Shown here piece by piece: positions 40,642 to 49,262 of a stretch of DNA of 64,000 nucleotides. Position 1 is the first letter of the stretch. Each line of letters opens with the position of its first letter. The DNA comes from JACVRW01 sp963803085 (GTDB taxonomy: Bacteria; Actinomycetota; Thermoleophilia; Solirubrobacterales; Thermoleophilaceae). Made by a program: the position numbers and the translations under genes. The stretch covers positions 186,001 through 250,000 of the forward strand of contig CAWDLE010000021.1 of NCBI GenBank assembly GCA_963803085.1, given 5' to 3'. The notes under the pieces are model-generated. The model was not told the origin of the DNA. It saw nothing but the letters and a program-made list of their open reading frames with translations, and searched no databases.

Positions 40642-41690
40642 CTGGCGCGCCGGTCTCACATCGCGGCGTCGTGCGCCGCAGGCGGCGCATGCGCATCGGG
40701 GGCCGCGACATGGCCATCGACCTCGGCACGGCGAACACGCTCGTGTACGTGCGCGGCGAGGGCATCCAGGTGTCGGAGCCGTCGGTGGTCGCGGTGGACA
40801 CCCGCACGGACGAGGTGCACGCGGTGGGCGAGGAGGCCCAGCGGATGATCGGGCGCACGCCGGCTTCGATCTCGGCGGTGCGGCCGCTGCGACACGGCGT
40901 GATCACGGACTTCGAGGTCACCGAGGCGATGCTGCGCCACTTCATCGGGCGCGTGCACAAGAGCCGCTTTGCGCACCCTCGGCTCGTGATGTGCGCGCCG
41001 TCGGGGATCACCGACGTGGAGCGCCGGGCGCTGGTGGAGGCCTGCCTCGGGGCAGGAGCGCGCTCGGTGCAGCTGATCGAGGAGCCGATGGCCGCCGCGA
41101 TCGGCGCCGAGCTCCCCATCGAGGAGCCGATGGCGAACGTGGTGGTGGACATCGGTGGAGGCACGAGCGAGGTGGCGGTGATCTCCCTCGGCGGGATAGT
41201 GCTCTCGCGCTCCCTGCGCGTTGGCGGTTATGACTTCGACGACGCCGTGGCCGGCTGGATCCGCCGCCACCACAGGCTCGCGATCGGCGAGACGACCTCC
41301 GAGGCCGTGAAGCTCGAGGTGGGGGGCGTGGCCCCGGACCAGACCGACGGCAGCACCGAGGTGCGCGGCCGCGACCCGGTGAGCGGCCTGCCGCGCGAGG
41401 CGACCATCAACAGCGCCGAGATGCGCGACGCGCTCGAGCCGCTGGCCGTGGAGATCCTCGACTCGGTGAAGGATGCTCTCGAGAACACGCCACCCGAGCT
41501 GGCGGCCGACCTCACCCGCCACGGAATCCTGATGGCCGGAGGCGGCGCGATGCTGCTTGGGCTCCGGGAGCGCCTCGAGGCGGAGACGGGCGTTCCCGTT
41601 CGTCTCGCGGACGACCCGCTCACCTGCGTCGCGCTCGGTGCGGGCCGCGCGATCGAGGAGATCGAGGTCCTCGAGCGGGCCGCGATCTAG
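40638..41690 (+). CDS. mreB: MreB-family actin-like protein
   Basis: 350 aa. It has the actin-fold nucleotide motifs: AIDLGTANTLVYV (phosphate 1), VVVDIGGGTSEVAVISL (phosphate 2), HGILMAGGGAML (adenosine motif), plus PLRHGVITDFE and LIEEPMAAAIGA, all classic for MreB. MreB filaments guide lateral wall synthesis in rods. The N-terminus carries an Arg-rich stretch (VVRRRRRMRIGGR) that could bind membrane; ATG 40689 is an alternative start. Unusually no mreC/mreD/pbp2 follows, and it is coupled to the two-component regulator upstream. It could be a second, specialised MreB paralogue. Confidence 0.92.
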   Translation: MTGAPVSHRGVVRRRRRMRIGGRDMAIDLGTANTLVYVRGEGIQVSEPSVVAVDTRTDEVHAVGEEAQRMIGRTPASISAVRPLRHGVITDFEVTEAMLRHFIGRVHKSRFAHPRLVMCAPSGITDVERRALVEACLGAGARSVQLIEEPMAAAIGAELPIEEPMANVVVDIGGGTSEVAVISLGGIVLSRSLRVGGYDFDDAVAGWIRRHHRLAIGETTSEAVKLEVGGVAPDQTDGSTEVRGRDPVSGLPREATINSAEMRDALEPLAVEILDSVKDALENTPPELAADLTRHGILMAGGGAMLLGLRERLEAETGVPVRLADDPLTCVALGAGRAIEEIEVLERAAI

Positions 41691-42490
41691 CCGCGCTTCA
41701 CGACCCCCACCAGGTACTCGCCGGCGAACCGCAGCGTGCCGTCGTCGTTCTGGTTCTCGCGAGCGAGGAACGCCCTGAAGCCCTCGTCCAGCTCGCGCTC
41801 GCGCTCGGCGAGCGCCTCCCGCGCGTTCAGGAGTGGGCCGAAGCTCTCGAGCATGAACTGCGCGTAGGACTCGACCGACTCGTCCTCCCAGACGATCTCA
41901 TGCCGCTCGAAAGTCATCGCTGCGCCGCGGGCAGCGCCCGCGGCTTGCTCAAGGCCGCCGTCGCCGAGCAGCTCGCGCTGGTGCTCCTCGGTTCCCCAGA
42001 GGATCGCCGGCGTGCCGGCCGGTGGCGGCACCAGCTCGGCGACCGTGCGGAACATCCGCCCGATCGCGCCCTCCGGCGTCCAGCAAGCGACTGCGATCGT
42101 GCCCGCCGCGCGGCAGACGCGGAGCATCTCGTCGGCCGTCCGTTTGTGGTCCGGCGCGAACATGTGCCCGAAGGTCGAGATCACGCGATCGAAGCTGGCG
42201 TCATCGAAGGGCAGCTCCTGGGCATCACCCTCCACCCACTCGACCTCGACCATCGCGTCGCTCCCGCGCTCGCGCGCGATCTCGAGCAGCTCCGGCGAGA
42301 AGTCGAGGCCAGTCGCGCGGGCGCCCGCTTGCGCCGCGGGGATCGTCGCATTGCCGGTTCCGCACGCCACGTCGAGCAGGTCCATCCCGGGCTCCAGGCC
42401 AGACCGCTCGATCACAACCTCGCCCGCCTGGGAGATTTTCTCGGCCACTGCGGCGTAGTTGCCTGAGCCCCACATCGTCTTCGGGTCCAT
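41687..42490 (-). CDS. class I SAM-dependent methyltransferase
   Basis: 267 aa from ATG 42490 (GTG 42499 is possible). The Rossmann SAM-binding site is LLDVACGTGNATIPAA (motif I, about 38-53). Acidic residues follow strand 2 (GLDFSPELLE), then GDAQELPFDDASFDRVISTFGHMF (motifs II/III). This is the UbiE/COQ5-like Methyltransf_11 pattern. The C-terminal half presumably sets substrate choice and gives no hint. It stands alone on the minus strand, converging on MreB by 4 nt and divergent from the ABC exporter. Confidence 0.88.
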   Translation of the reverse strand: MDPKTMWGSGNYAAVAEKISQAGEVVIERSGLEPGMDLLDVACGTGNATIPAAQAGARATGLDFSPELLEIARERGSDAMVEVEWVEGDAQELPFDDASFDRVISTFGHMFAPDHKRTADEMLRVCRAAGTIAVACWTPEGAIGRMFRTVAELVPPPAGTPAILWGTEEHQRELLGDGGLEQAAGAARGAAMTFERHEIVWEDESVESYAQFMLESFGPLLNAREALAERERELDEGFRAFLARENQNDDGTLRFAGEYLVGVVKRG

Positions 42491-42516
42491 GCGAAGCACT
42501 ATGCCACCCTGCAGGC

Positions 42517-43239
42517 ATGGATTCGATCGTCACCGCGGTGGATGTCCGCCGCCGCTATGGAGAGGGCGACGCCGCCGTCAATGCACTGGCCGGCGTGACC
42601 GTGGGTTTCGAGCGCGGGCGCTTCAGCGCCATCATGGGCCCGTCCGGCTCAGGGAAGTCGACGCTCATGCACATCCTCGCGGGGCTCGACCGGCCCACCT
42701 CGGGGAGCGTCACGCTCGACGGCGACGAGATCACCGGTCTGGACGACGCTGAGCTCACGAAGCTCCGACGCGACAAGCTCGGCTTCGTCTTCCAGTTCTT
42801 CAACCTGATCCCGGTCCTGACGGCCGAGGAGAACGTGCTGCTGCCGCTGTCGATCGCCGGCCGCAAGCCGGACGCCGAGTGGTTCGACCGCCTGATCGAC
42901 ACGGTCGGGCTGCGTGACCGGCTCACGCACCGGCCCGCCGAGCTGTCGGGTGGCCAGCAGCAGCGCGTGGCGGTAGCGCGCGCGCTGGCGTCGCGCCCGG
43001 CCGTGGTGTTCGCGGACGAGCCCACGGGCAACCTCGACTCCAAGTCGAGCGAGGAGGTGCTGCGGCTGCTTCGCACCGCCGTGGACGAGTTCGGCCAGAC
43101 CGTCGTGATGGTGACCCACGACCCGGAGGCGGCCTCCTACGCAGACCGGCTCGTGGTGCTGCGCGACGGCCTCGTGGTGCACGACGGCGCGGCCGGCAGC
43201 GCCGAGGAGGTAATCGAGCTGATGAAGGACGTGGCGTGA
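42517..43239 (+). CDS. ABC transporter ATP-binding protein, LolD/MacB type
   Basis: 240 aa. It has Walker A GPSGSGKST (41-49), Q-loop FQFFNLIPVLTAEENV, signature LSGGQQQR, Walker B VVFADEPTGNLD and switch VTHDPE. The FFNLIP and EPTGNLDS phrases mark the MacB/LolD/FtsE subfamily, which works mechanically across the membrane rather than through a channel. ATG 42517 is chosen; the frame is open far upstream only because of antisense to the methyltransferase. Its stop overlaps the large permease (GTGA). Confidence 0.94.
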   Translation: MDSIVTAVDVRRRYGEGDAAVNALAGVTVGFERGRFSAIMGPSGSGKSTLMHILAGLDRPTSGSVTLDGDEITGLDDAELTKLRRDKLGFVFQFFNLIPVLTAEENVLLPLSIAGRKPDAEWFDRLIDTVGLRDRLTHRPAELSGGQQQRVAVARALASRPAVVFADEPTGNLDSKSSEEVLRLLRTAVDEFGQTVVMVTHDPEAASYADRLVVLRDGLVVHDGAAGSAEEVIELMKDVA

Positions 43240-45788
43240 CCAAGGTCGCGCTGCGCGGGATTGCGGCCCGCAAGCTGAGGGCCTTCACCACCTTCCTCGC
43301 GATCTTCCTCGGGGTGGCGCTGGTGGCGGGGACGTACGTCCTCACCGACACGATCAACGAGTCGTTCAGCGACATCTTCAGCGAGTCGCTCAAGGGCACG
43401 GACGTGGCGATCACGACGCGCCAGGACATCCAGACCGACGACGCGACGCCGCCTGGGTTCCCGGCACGGTTGATCGACCGCGTTCGTACGGTGGACGGGG
43501 TCGAGGCCGCCGCCGGCTCCGTCTTCGCGTCCGGCCGGTTCGTGGACAACAAGGGCGACCCGATCGGCAACAGCTTCGCCCCGAACTTCATCGCCTCGCT
43601 GCTGCCGGATCGCTTCGAGACGCTCGAGGTGGTGGAGGGGCGCGCGCCGCGCACGAACCGCGAGGTCACGATCGACACGCAGACCGCCGACACCGGTGAC
43701 CTCCAGGTGGGCGGGACGATGCGCCTCGCCGGTGCGCAAGAGGCGAAGACTTACAAGATCGTGGGGCTCACGAAGCTCGGCGACACGAGCTTCGGCGGCG
43801 CAGGCATCGCCGAACTGATCCTGCCCGAGGCCCAGCGGATCACCGACCGCGAGGGCCAGTTCGACCAGATCTCGGTGGCGGCCGAAAAGGGCGTGAGCCC
43901 GGCGGAGCTGCGCGACCGGATCGCGCGGGTGATGCCGCAGCAGGTGCAGGTGGAGACCGGCGAGCAGGCGGCTCAGCGCCAGACCGACGACATCGCGGAC
44001 AACCTGAAGTTCCTGCGGATCGCCCTGCTCGTGTTCGCCGGGGTGTCGCTGTTCGTGGGCGCGTTCCAGATCTTCAACACCTTCTCGATCACCGTCGCCC
44101 AGCGGACGCGGGAGTTCGGCATGCTGCGCACGCTCGGCGCCTCGCGCCCACAGCTGCTCGCCACCGTGGGGCTGGAGGCTCTGGTGCTTGGCCTGCTGGG
44201 AGCGGCATTCGGGCTGGCCGGCGGCGTCGGCTTCGCGTTCGGGATCAACGAGCTGTTCAAGGCGGTGGGTATCGACCTGCCGAACACGGGCACGGTCGTG
44301 ACGTTGCGGACGGTGATCGTCTCGCTGATCGTGGGCGTGGGGGTCACGCTCGTCGCCGCGCTCGTGCCTGCTCTGAGAGCCACGCGCGTCACGCCGATGG
44401 CGGCGCTGCGCGAGTCGGAGCTTCAGGACACGAAGCCGCGAAGCCGCGCCGTCACGATCGTCGCACTGGTGGTCGGCTTCGCCGGGCTGGCGATGATGCT
44501 CCTCGGCCTGTTCGGGGGCATCGAGGACTCGGGCACAGCCGCCGGCCTCCTCGGAGGCGGAGCGGCGCTGATCCTGTTCGGGGTGTCGCTGTTCTCACCG
44601 CGCCTTGTGCGCCCGCTCGCCTCGCTCACCGGACGCCCGCTAGAGCGGCTGCGCGGCCTCACCGGTCGGCTCGCGCGCGAGAACGCGATGCGCAAGCCGG
44701 GGCGCACGGCCACGACAGCAGCGGCGCTGATGATCGGGCTGGCCCTCGTGGTGTTCGTGACCATCTTCGCCGCGGGGCTGAAGGCGTCCGTTGCGAAGAC
44801 GATCGACGAGAGCTTCCGCGGCGAGATCGTGCTCCAGAACAGCGACGGCTTCTCTCCGATCCCCCGCGAGGCGGTCAAGCGGGCCGGGGAGATCGACGGT
44901 GTCAACACGGTGTCGTCGATCACCTACGCCACGGGCGCGCTGCCGAATGGCGGCCAGAACGTGCGCATCGCAGCCGTCGACCCGGCCACGCTCGGCTCGG
45001 TGCTGGCGCTCACGTTCACGAGCGGCAACTCGTCGGTGCTCACCGGACTGGGACCGCGCGACGCGATCGTGGACGAGAACTTCGCTCGCGACCAGGGGCT
45101 CAACGTGGGTGACACGCTGCGGCTGCGCACCCCGCTCGAGCAAACGGCCACGTTCAGGGTGGTCGGCGAAGTGGAGGGCGAGCTTGACCTGCTCGGCAAG
45201 GCGATCGTGGACGAGAGCGCCACGAGGCAGTTCGGCCGGCTCCAGCCGAGCCTCGCGCTGGCGCGGCTCGCGCCGGACGCGTCTCCGAAGCAGGTGCAGG
45301 ACGAGATGGAGGCCGCGCTGAAGAACGCGTTCCCGACGGTTGAGGTCCAGAATCAGAGCCAGCTGAAGGACCAGCAGGAGGCACAGGTGAACTCGCTGCT
45401 CGGGCTTGTGTACGCGCTGCTGTCGCTGGCTGTGATCGTGTCCTTGTTCGGCATCGTGAACACGCTCGCCCTGTCGATCCACGAGCGCACGCGCGAGCTC
45501 GGGATGCTGCGCGCTGTGGGGATGTCGCGCCGGCAGGTGCGCACGATGGTCCGCTACGAGGCGGTCATCACCGCGCTGATCGGCGCCATCCTCGGCACGG
45601 TGCTCGGCGTGATCTTTGCCGTGCTCGTGTCGCGGCCGCTGGCCGACGAGGGCTTCAAGCTCTCGTATCCGGTCGGCACGCTCGTGATCCTGCTGGTGCT
45701 CGCGGCCCTGGCGGGCGTGGTTGCCGCCATCGGACCGGCGCGGCGAGCGTCGCGGCTCGACGTGCTGAGGGCGCTTGCGTATGAGTGA
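43236..45788 (+). CDS. MacB/FtsX-type ABC permease, two-module
   Basis: 850 aa. It has TM1 at the N-terminus (FTTFLAIFLGVALVAGTYVL), a large extracellular MacB-PCD domain (about 40-240) and three TM helices around an FtsX domain (GMLRTLGASRPQLLATVGLEALVLGLLG). A second copy follows: TM near 500, extracellular domain, then the last FtsX module (ELGMLRAVGMSRRQVRTMVRYEAVITAL). This is the long four-plus-four helix format of actinobacterial export permeases that pull lipoproteins, peptides or antibiotics outward. It pairs with the ATPase just upstream. Confidence 0.94.
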   Translation: MTKVALRGIAARKLRAFTTFLAIFLGVALVAGTYVLTDTINESFSDIFSESLKGTDVAITTRQDIQTDDATPPGFPARLIDRVRTVDGVEAAAGSVFASGRFVDNKGDPIGNSFAPNFIASLLPDRFETLEVVEGRAPRTNREVTIDTQTADTGDLQVGGTMRLAGAQEAKTYKIVGLTKLGDTSFGGAGIAELILPEAQRITDREGQFDQISVAAEKGVSPAELRDRIARVMPQQVQVETGEQAAQRQTDDIADNLKFLRIALLVFAGVSLFVGAFQIFNTFSITVAQRTREFGMLRTLGASRPQLLATVGLEALVLGLLGAAFGLAGGVGFAFGINELFKAVGIDLPNTGTVVTLRTVIVSLIVGVGVTLVAALVPALRATRVTPMAALRESELQDTKPRSRAVTIVALVVGFAGLAMMLLGLFGGIEDSGTAAGLLGGGAALILFGVSLFSPRLVRPLASLTGRPLERLRGLTGRLARENAMRKPGRTATTAAALMIGLALVVFVTIFAAGLKASVAKTIDESFRGEIVLQNSDGFSPIPREAVKRAGEIDGVNTVSSITYATGALPNGGQNVRIAAVDPATLGSVLALTFTSGNSSVLTGLGPRDAIVDENFARDQGLNVGDTLRLRTPLEQTATFRVVGEVEGELDLLGKAIVDESATRQFGRLQPSLALARLAPDASPKQVQDEMEAALKNAFPTVEVQNQSQLKDQQEAQVNSLLGLVYALLSLAVIVSLFGIVNTLALSIHERTRELGMLRAVGMSRRQVRTMVRYEAVITALIGAILGTVLGVIFAVLVSRPLADEGFKLSYPVGTLVILLVLAALAGVVAAIGPARRASRLDVLRALAYE

Positions 45789-45876
45789 TGGCGTGACCGG
45801 TCTCGGGGGCGTGTTCTTCCGCGCCGACACCGACTACTTCGGCCCGTCGGGCTGGGAACCGGCGGAGGGCATGTGA
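45781..45876 (+). pseudogene. 31-codon ORF, probable internally deleted VOC-protein remnant
   Basis: ATG 45781 overlaps the permease stop by 8 nt and the ORF ends with a GTGA overlap on the next VOC gene. The peptide begins GVTGLGGVFFRA, the usual start of a VOC protein, and jumps at once to DTDYFGPSG, a phrase normally found about 60 residues later. I read it as a glyoxalase-like gene that lost its middle in frame. It could also be a genuine small peptide coupling permease and VOC translation. Confidence 0.45.
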
Positions 45877-46265
45877 GCGTTCCGGTCACGGGAATCTCCG
45901 AGCTGGTGCTCGAGGTGGTGGATCTCGAGGAGGCGGAGCGCTTCTACGCCGGCGTGCTCGGGCTGCCCGTGGTGGAGCGCTGGCCCGACCGCGAGGCGAT
46001 CTGGGTGATGGCGGGCGAGCGCACGCGGATCGGGCTGTGGCGCCCGCAGGTCGGGCTCGCGGGCGGTCGCGGCGGAGTGCACGTGCACTTCGCGATGCAC
46101 ATAGCCGAGCCCGACTACGAGCGAGCCGTGGAGCTGCTGCGCGAGCGCGGCGAGGAGGTCGAGGAGCTGGCCTTCGACGGTGCCGGGCGAGCCGCGTACG
46201 TGACCGACCCGGATGGCAACGTGGTCGAGCTGTGGACCTGGGACGTCTCCGAGCACCTGCGCTAG
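45873..46265 (+). CDS. VOC-superfamily protein (glyoxalase-like)
   Basis: 130 aa. Both VOC modules are visible: GISELVLEVVDLEEAERFYAGVLGLPVVER at the N-terminus and the C-terminal AAYVTDPDGNVVELWTWD, whose Glu is a typical metal ligand. VHVHFAMHI provides a His at the position of the metal site. Glyoxalases, ring-cleaving dioxygenases and fosfomycin-resistance enzymes share this fold, so the substrate is open. GTG start overlaps the 31-codon remnant by 4 nt. Confidence 0.8.
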   Translation: MSVPVTGISELVLEVVDLEEAERFYAGVLGLPVVERWPDREAIWVMAGERTRIGLWRPQVGLAGGRGGVHVHFAMHIAEPDYERAVELLRERGEEVEELAFDGAGRAAYVTDPDGNVVELWTWDVSEHLR

Positions 46266-47266
46266 CTGCCACCGTCCTCCTGCTGGCGCTTGCGCCCGCA
46301 GCCCAGGCGGCGACCGTGTCCGTGGAGGGCGACATCCTGCGGGTGGCTTCCGCACCGGGAGAGGCGAACATCCTCACCGTTGCTCCGAGCCTCACGGATG
46401 CATCGATGATCGTCACGGACTCGGGCGCGCCGCTCGTCCCCGGACCGGGCTGCACCGTGGGGGCGGACGGCAGCGCGAGCTGCTCGGCGCCGGTGGGCAG
46501 CGCGGTCGCGGGCATCGAGGTGGACGGCGGCGATCTCGACGACTCCGTGACCGTCGCGGCGTCCGTTCCGGCGACGCTCCTCGGGGGCGAGGGCGACGAC
46601 CGGATCACCGGGGGCGACGGCGACGACGTCCTGCTCGGTGGCGGCGGCGCTGACTTCGCGGACGGCGGCAGGGGCGACGATTCGATCGACTTGCGCGACG
46701 GCGTCTCGGACAGCGCCTGGTGCAGCCGCGGTTTCGACAGCGTGCGCGCCGAGACGCTCGACGCGCTCGACCGGGCGTGCGAGAGCGTGGACTACGGCCC
46801 GTCCGGCCGGGTGGGCAGGGTGAAGCGGGTGAGTGGCGGGGGGCGCTTCGTGCCCCTGCCCGGGCAGACATGGGTGCGCGTGGACCGGCGGATCCTCGCC
46901 GACGTGCTCTACCTGGTCCGCCGCTACCACGTGCGCATCACCGAGGGATTCGGAACCGTGGGCCACGAGCCGTTCGGCGAGCACCCGCTCGGACTGGCTG
47001 TGGACATCGAGCCGGGCGCGGGCGGCACATGGGCGGACGTGTCGCGACTCGCTCGCTTTGCCGAGCCGCGCCAGTACCACCCGCGCTTCCCGTTCCGCTG
47101 GGTGGGCTGGAACGGCGACTTCAACCACGGCCATCCGTCCGTCTGCAAGCCCTCGCCGCGGCTGCGCGCCGCACCTGCACCTGTCGTGGTCGCATTCGCG
47201 CGGGACGCCGCGGCGCCCAGCTCGCACGGTGTGGGTGTTTGCGGTGCGGTGAACGACAAGCACTGA
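46232..47266 (+). CDS. secreted RTX-like repeat protein with M15-type peptidase domain
   Basis: 344 aa from GTG 46232, the start that yields a clean signal peptide (about 1-26, LAATVLLLALAPAAQA). Three to four calcium-binding nonapeptide-like repeats follow (GGEGDDRITGGDGDDVLLGGG, DGGRGDDSIDL; about residues 110-155). The C-terminal domain has EHPLGLAVDIEP, matching the HxxGxAxD zinc motif of M15 D,D-peptidases, and a distal NHGHPS that can supply the third His. It probably cleaves peptidoglycan cross-links or stem peptides outside the cell. It overlaps the VOC gene by 34 nt in another frame and is followed by a large hairpin. Confidence 0.75.
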   Translation: MDLGRLRAPALAATVLLLALAPAAQAATVSVEGDILRVASAPGEANILTVAPSLTDASMIVTDSGAPLVPGPGCTVGADGSASCSAPVGSAVAGIEVDGGDLDDSVTVAASVPATLLGGEGDDRITGGDGDDVLLGGGGADFADGGRGDDSIDLRDGVSDSAWCSRGFDSVRAETLDALDRACESVDYGPSGRVGRVKRVSGGGRFVPLPGQTWVRVDRRILADVLYLVRRYHVRITEGFGTVGHEPFGEHPLGLAVDIEPGAGGTWADVSRLARFAEPRQYHPRFPFRWVGWNGDFNHGHPSVCKPSPRLRAAPAPVVVAFARDAAAPSSHGVGVCGAVNDKH

Positions 47267-47272
47267 AGCGAG

Positions 47273-47321
47273 CGACCGTCCTGCCTAACCCACCAATACG
47301 GTGGGTAGAGCAGGACGGTCG
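47273..47321 (+). terminator. long two-tier hairpin after the M15 gene
   Basis: Outer stem CGACCGTCCTGC (47273-47284) pairs perfectly with 47310-47321. Inner stem ACCCACC (47288-47294) pairs with GGTGGGT (47300-47306) around AATAC. It starts 6 nt after the stop, with no T-run. Terminator, or a structured RNA element upstream of meaB. Confidence 0.55.
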
Positions 47322-47369
47322 TCGCCACCGACCCCTTCACCGCTGCCGTTCGCCCGCTGACCCTCCACG

Positions 47370-47375
47370 TAGAGT
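47370..47375 (+). promoter_or_regulatory. -10 TAGAGT of the meaB gene
   Basis: TAGAGT ends 10 nt before ATG 47386; no SD sequence is present. Confidence 0.4.
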
Positions 47376-47385
47376 TCCGCCACCA

Positions 47386-48342
47386 ATGCCCGCCCGTGGA
47401 CGCACAGCCGCCGATCTCGCCGAGAACCTGCTCGCCGGTGACAAGCGAGCGCTCGCGCGCGCGATCTCTCTGGTGGAGAACGACGACCCCGAGGGCTGGG
47501 CGCTCGTCCGGGAGGTCTATCCGCGCACGGGGCGGGCGTCCGTGGTCGGTTTCACTGGACCGCCCGGCGTCGGGAAGTCCACGCTCATCGGGCGCCTGAT
47601 CGAGCACGCCCGCGGGCTCGAGCGTCAGGTTGCTGTGCTCTCGATCGACCCCAGCTCTCCCTTCACGCAGGGCGCCCTCCTCGGCGACCGCATCCGCCTC
47701 ACCGACCACTTCCTCGACCCGGGCGTGTACATCCGCTCCATGGCGACCCGCGGCTCGCTCGGCGGCCTGTCCGAGGCCACCCTCCAGGCCGCGCTACTGA
47801 TGGACGCGAGCGGCAAGGACGACGTGTTTCTCGAGACCGTGGGAGTGGGGCAGGCCGAGGTGGACATCATCGACCACGCGGACACGGTCGTGCTCGTGCT
47901 CATGCCCGGCAGCGGGGACTCGATCCAGGCACTGAAGGCGGGCGTGATGGAGATCCCGGACGTGATCGCCGTGAACAAGGCCGACCATCCGCTCACGGAC
48001 ACGATGGTGCGCGAGATCCGCGGCGTGCTGTCGCTCGGTCCGCAGGAGGGCTGGCGGGTGCCGATCGTGAAGACGGAGGCGAGCCGCAACGAGGGTGTCG
48101 AGGAACTCGCGGGGAAGATCGCCGAGCACCGCACCTTCATCGAGGAGCAGGGCACGCTCGCGGAGCGGCGCAAGCGCAATCTGATGAACGAGGTGGTGGC
48201 GCTGGCGGCCGGACGGCTGCGCCGCGCCCTCGAAACCAGGGTGCATGGCGATCCCGAGGTGCAGAAGCTGCTCGACGAGGTCGTCGCGAGGCGACTCGAT
48301 CCTGCGAGCGCCGCTGCAAAGCTGCTGGAAAACGAGCATTAA
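47386..48342 (+). CDS. meaB: MeaB/ArgK-type GTPase of methylmalonyl-CoA mutase
   Basis: 318 aa G3E GTPase. It has P-loop GPPGVGKS (58-65), SIDPSSPFTQGALLGDRIRL (switch region with Asp), FLETVGVGQAEVDI (Walker B and base region) and NKAD guanine specificity. It chaperones the B12 cofactor of methylmalonyl-CoA mutase or a related acyl-CoA mutase, linking to propionate and branched-chain or odd-chain catabolism. No mutase gene lies in this window, which is common. ATG 47386 is used; the upstream open frame is antisense/alternative-frame noise from the M15 gene. Confidence 0.95.
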   Translation: MPARGRTAADLAENLLAGDKRALARAISLVENDDPEGWALVREVYPRTGRASVVGFTGPPGVGKSTLIGRLIEHARGLERQVAVLSIDPSSPFTQGALLGDRIRLTDHFLDPGVYIRSMATRGSLGGLSEATLQAALLMDASGKDDVFLETVGVGQAEVDIIDHADTVVLVLMPGSGDSIQALKAGVMEIPDVIAVNKADHPLTDTMVREIRGVLSLGPQEGWRVPIVKTEASRNEGVEELAGKIAEHRTFIEEQGTLAERRKRNLMNEVVALAAGRLRRALETRVHGDPEVQKLLDEVVARRLDPASAAAKLLENEH

Positions 48343-48355
48343 CGGCGCTCTGGGG

Positions 48356-48361
48356 TAGCCT
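48356..48361 (+). promoter_or_regulatory. -10 TAGCCT of the CHAD gene
   Basis: TAGCCT ends 6 nt before GTG 48368: leaderless arrangement. Confidence 0.4.
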
Positions 48362-48367
48362 CGACCG

Positions 48368-49258
48368 GTGAGTTCCGAGCGTCCATACCGCCTGGAGGCG
48401 GGCGAGCCGCTTCCTGAGGGCATCGGCCACATCGCTCGCGGCCGCATCGGCCACGCGATCGCCGAGCTGCGCGGCAAGACGGACAGCACCCCCGAGGAGG
48501 CGGTGCACGAGGCCCGCAAGGACCTGAAAAAGCTGCGGGCGCTGCTTCGCATGACCCGGTCGGAGCTCGGTGACGAGCGGTTCCAACGCGAGAACTCGTG
48601 CTTCCGCGACGCCGGCCGCGAGCTGGCCGCCGTGCGCGACAGCGACGTGTTGCTGGAAACCCTGAGCGGGCTGGACATCCCCGCCGGAATGGAGTGCGAG
48701 CTGCGCAAGCGGATCCAGGCGGCGCGTGCCCTGAACGGCGGCGACGGCCGCCGCACCGTGTCCCGGGGCGTCGTGTCGATGCTGCGTGAGGCACGCCTGC
48801 GCGTGGACGACTGGCCACTCGAGCGTGACTCGTTCGATGCGCTCGGCGACGGGCTGGAGCGCACCTACCGCCGCGGACGCCGCGCCTTCCGTAGGGCGCG
48901 GACGGAGCCCAGCGTCGAGGCTCTCCACGAGTGGCGCAAGCGCGTGAAGGACCTCTGGTACCACCACAACCTGTTGCGCGAGCTGTGGCCCCCTGTGATG
49001 CAGGCCGTTGGCGAGGAGGCGCACCAGCTGGCCAACCGGCTCGGGGACGACCACGACCTGGCGATGCTCGCCGGCTGGGTGCGCGAGCATGCACAGGCTG
49101 AGCCCGAGTTCTTCGAGGCGGTGCAGAGGCGCCGCTCTGAGTTGCAGGACCAGGCGATGGCTCTCGGGGAGCGCCTCTACGCCGACAAGCCTCGCCCCTA
49201 TGTGCGCCGCCTGCGGCGGTTGTGGAAGACCTCGCAGGCATCTGTTAGGGCACCCTAA
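48368..49258 (+). CDS. CHAD domain protein
   Basis: 296 aa, all-helical. The conserved His-rich polyphosphate-binding surface is visible: AVHEARKDLKKLRALLR, FRDAGRELAAVRDSDVLLETL, ALHEWRKRVKDLWYHHNLLRELWP and NRLGDDHDLAML. CHAD domains bind inorganic polyphosphate and often sit beside CYTH triphosphatases, but no CYTH gene is nearby. So it is a probable polyphosphate-associated scaffold in the cytoplasm. The GTG start is placed by TAGCCT. The next gene begins 4 nt after its TAA. Confidence 0.92.
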   Translation: MSSERPYRLEAGEPLPEGIGHIARGRIGHAIAELRGKTDSTPEEAVHEARKDLKKLRALLRMTRSELGDERFQRENSCFRDAGRELAAVRDSDVLLETLSGLDIPAGMECELRKRIQAARALNGGDGRRTVSRGVVSMLREARLRVDDWPLERDSFDALGDGLERTYRRGRRAFRRARTEPSVEALHEWRKRVKDLWYHHNLLRELWPPVMQAVGEEAHQLANRLGDDHDLAMLAGWVREHAQAEPEFFEAVQRRRSELQDQAMALGERLYADKPRPYVRRLRRLWKTSQASVRAP

Positions 49259-49262
49259 TACG

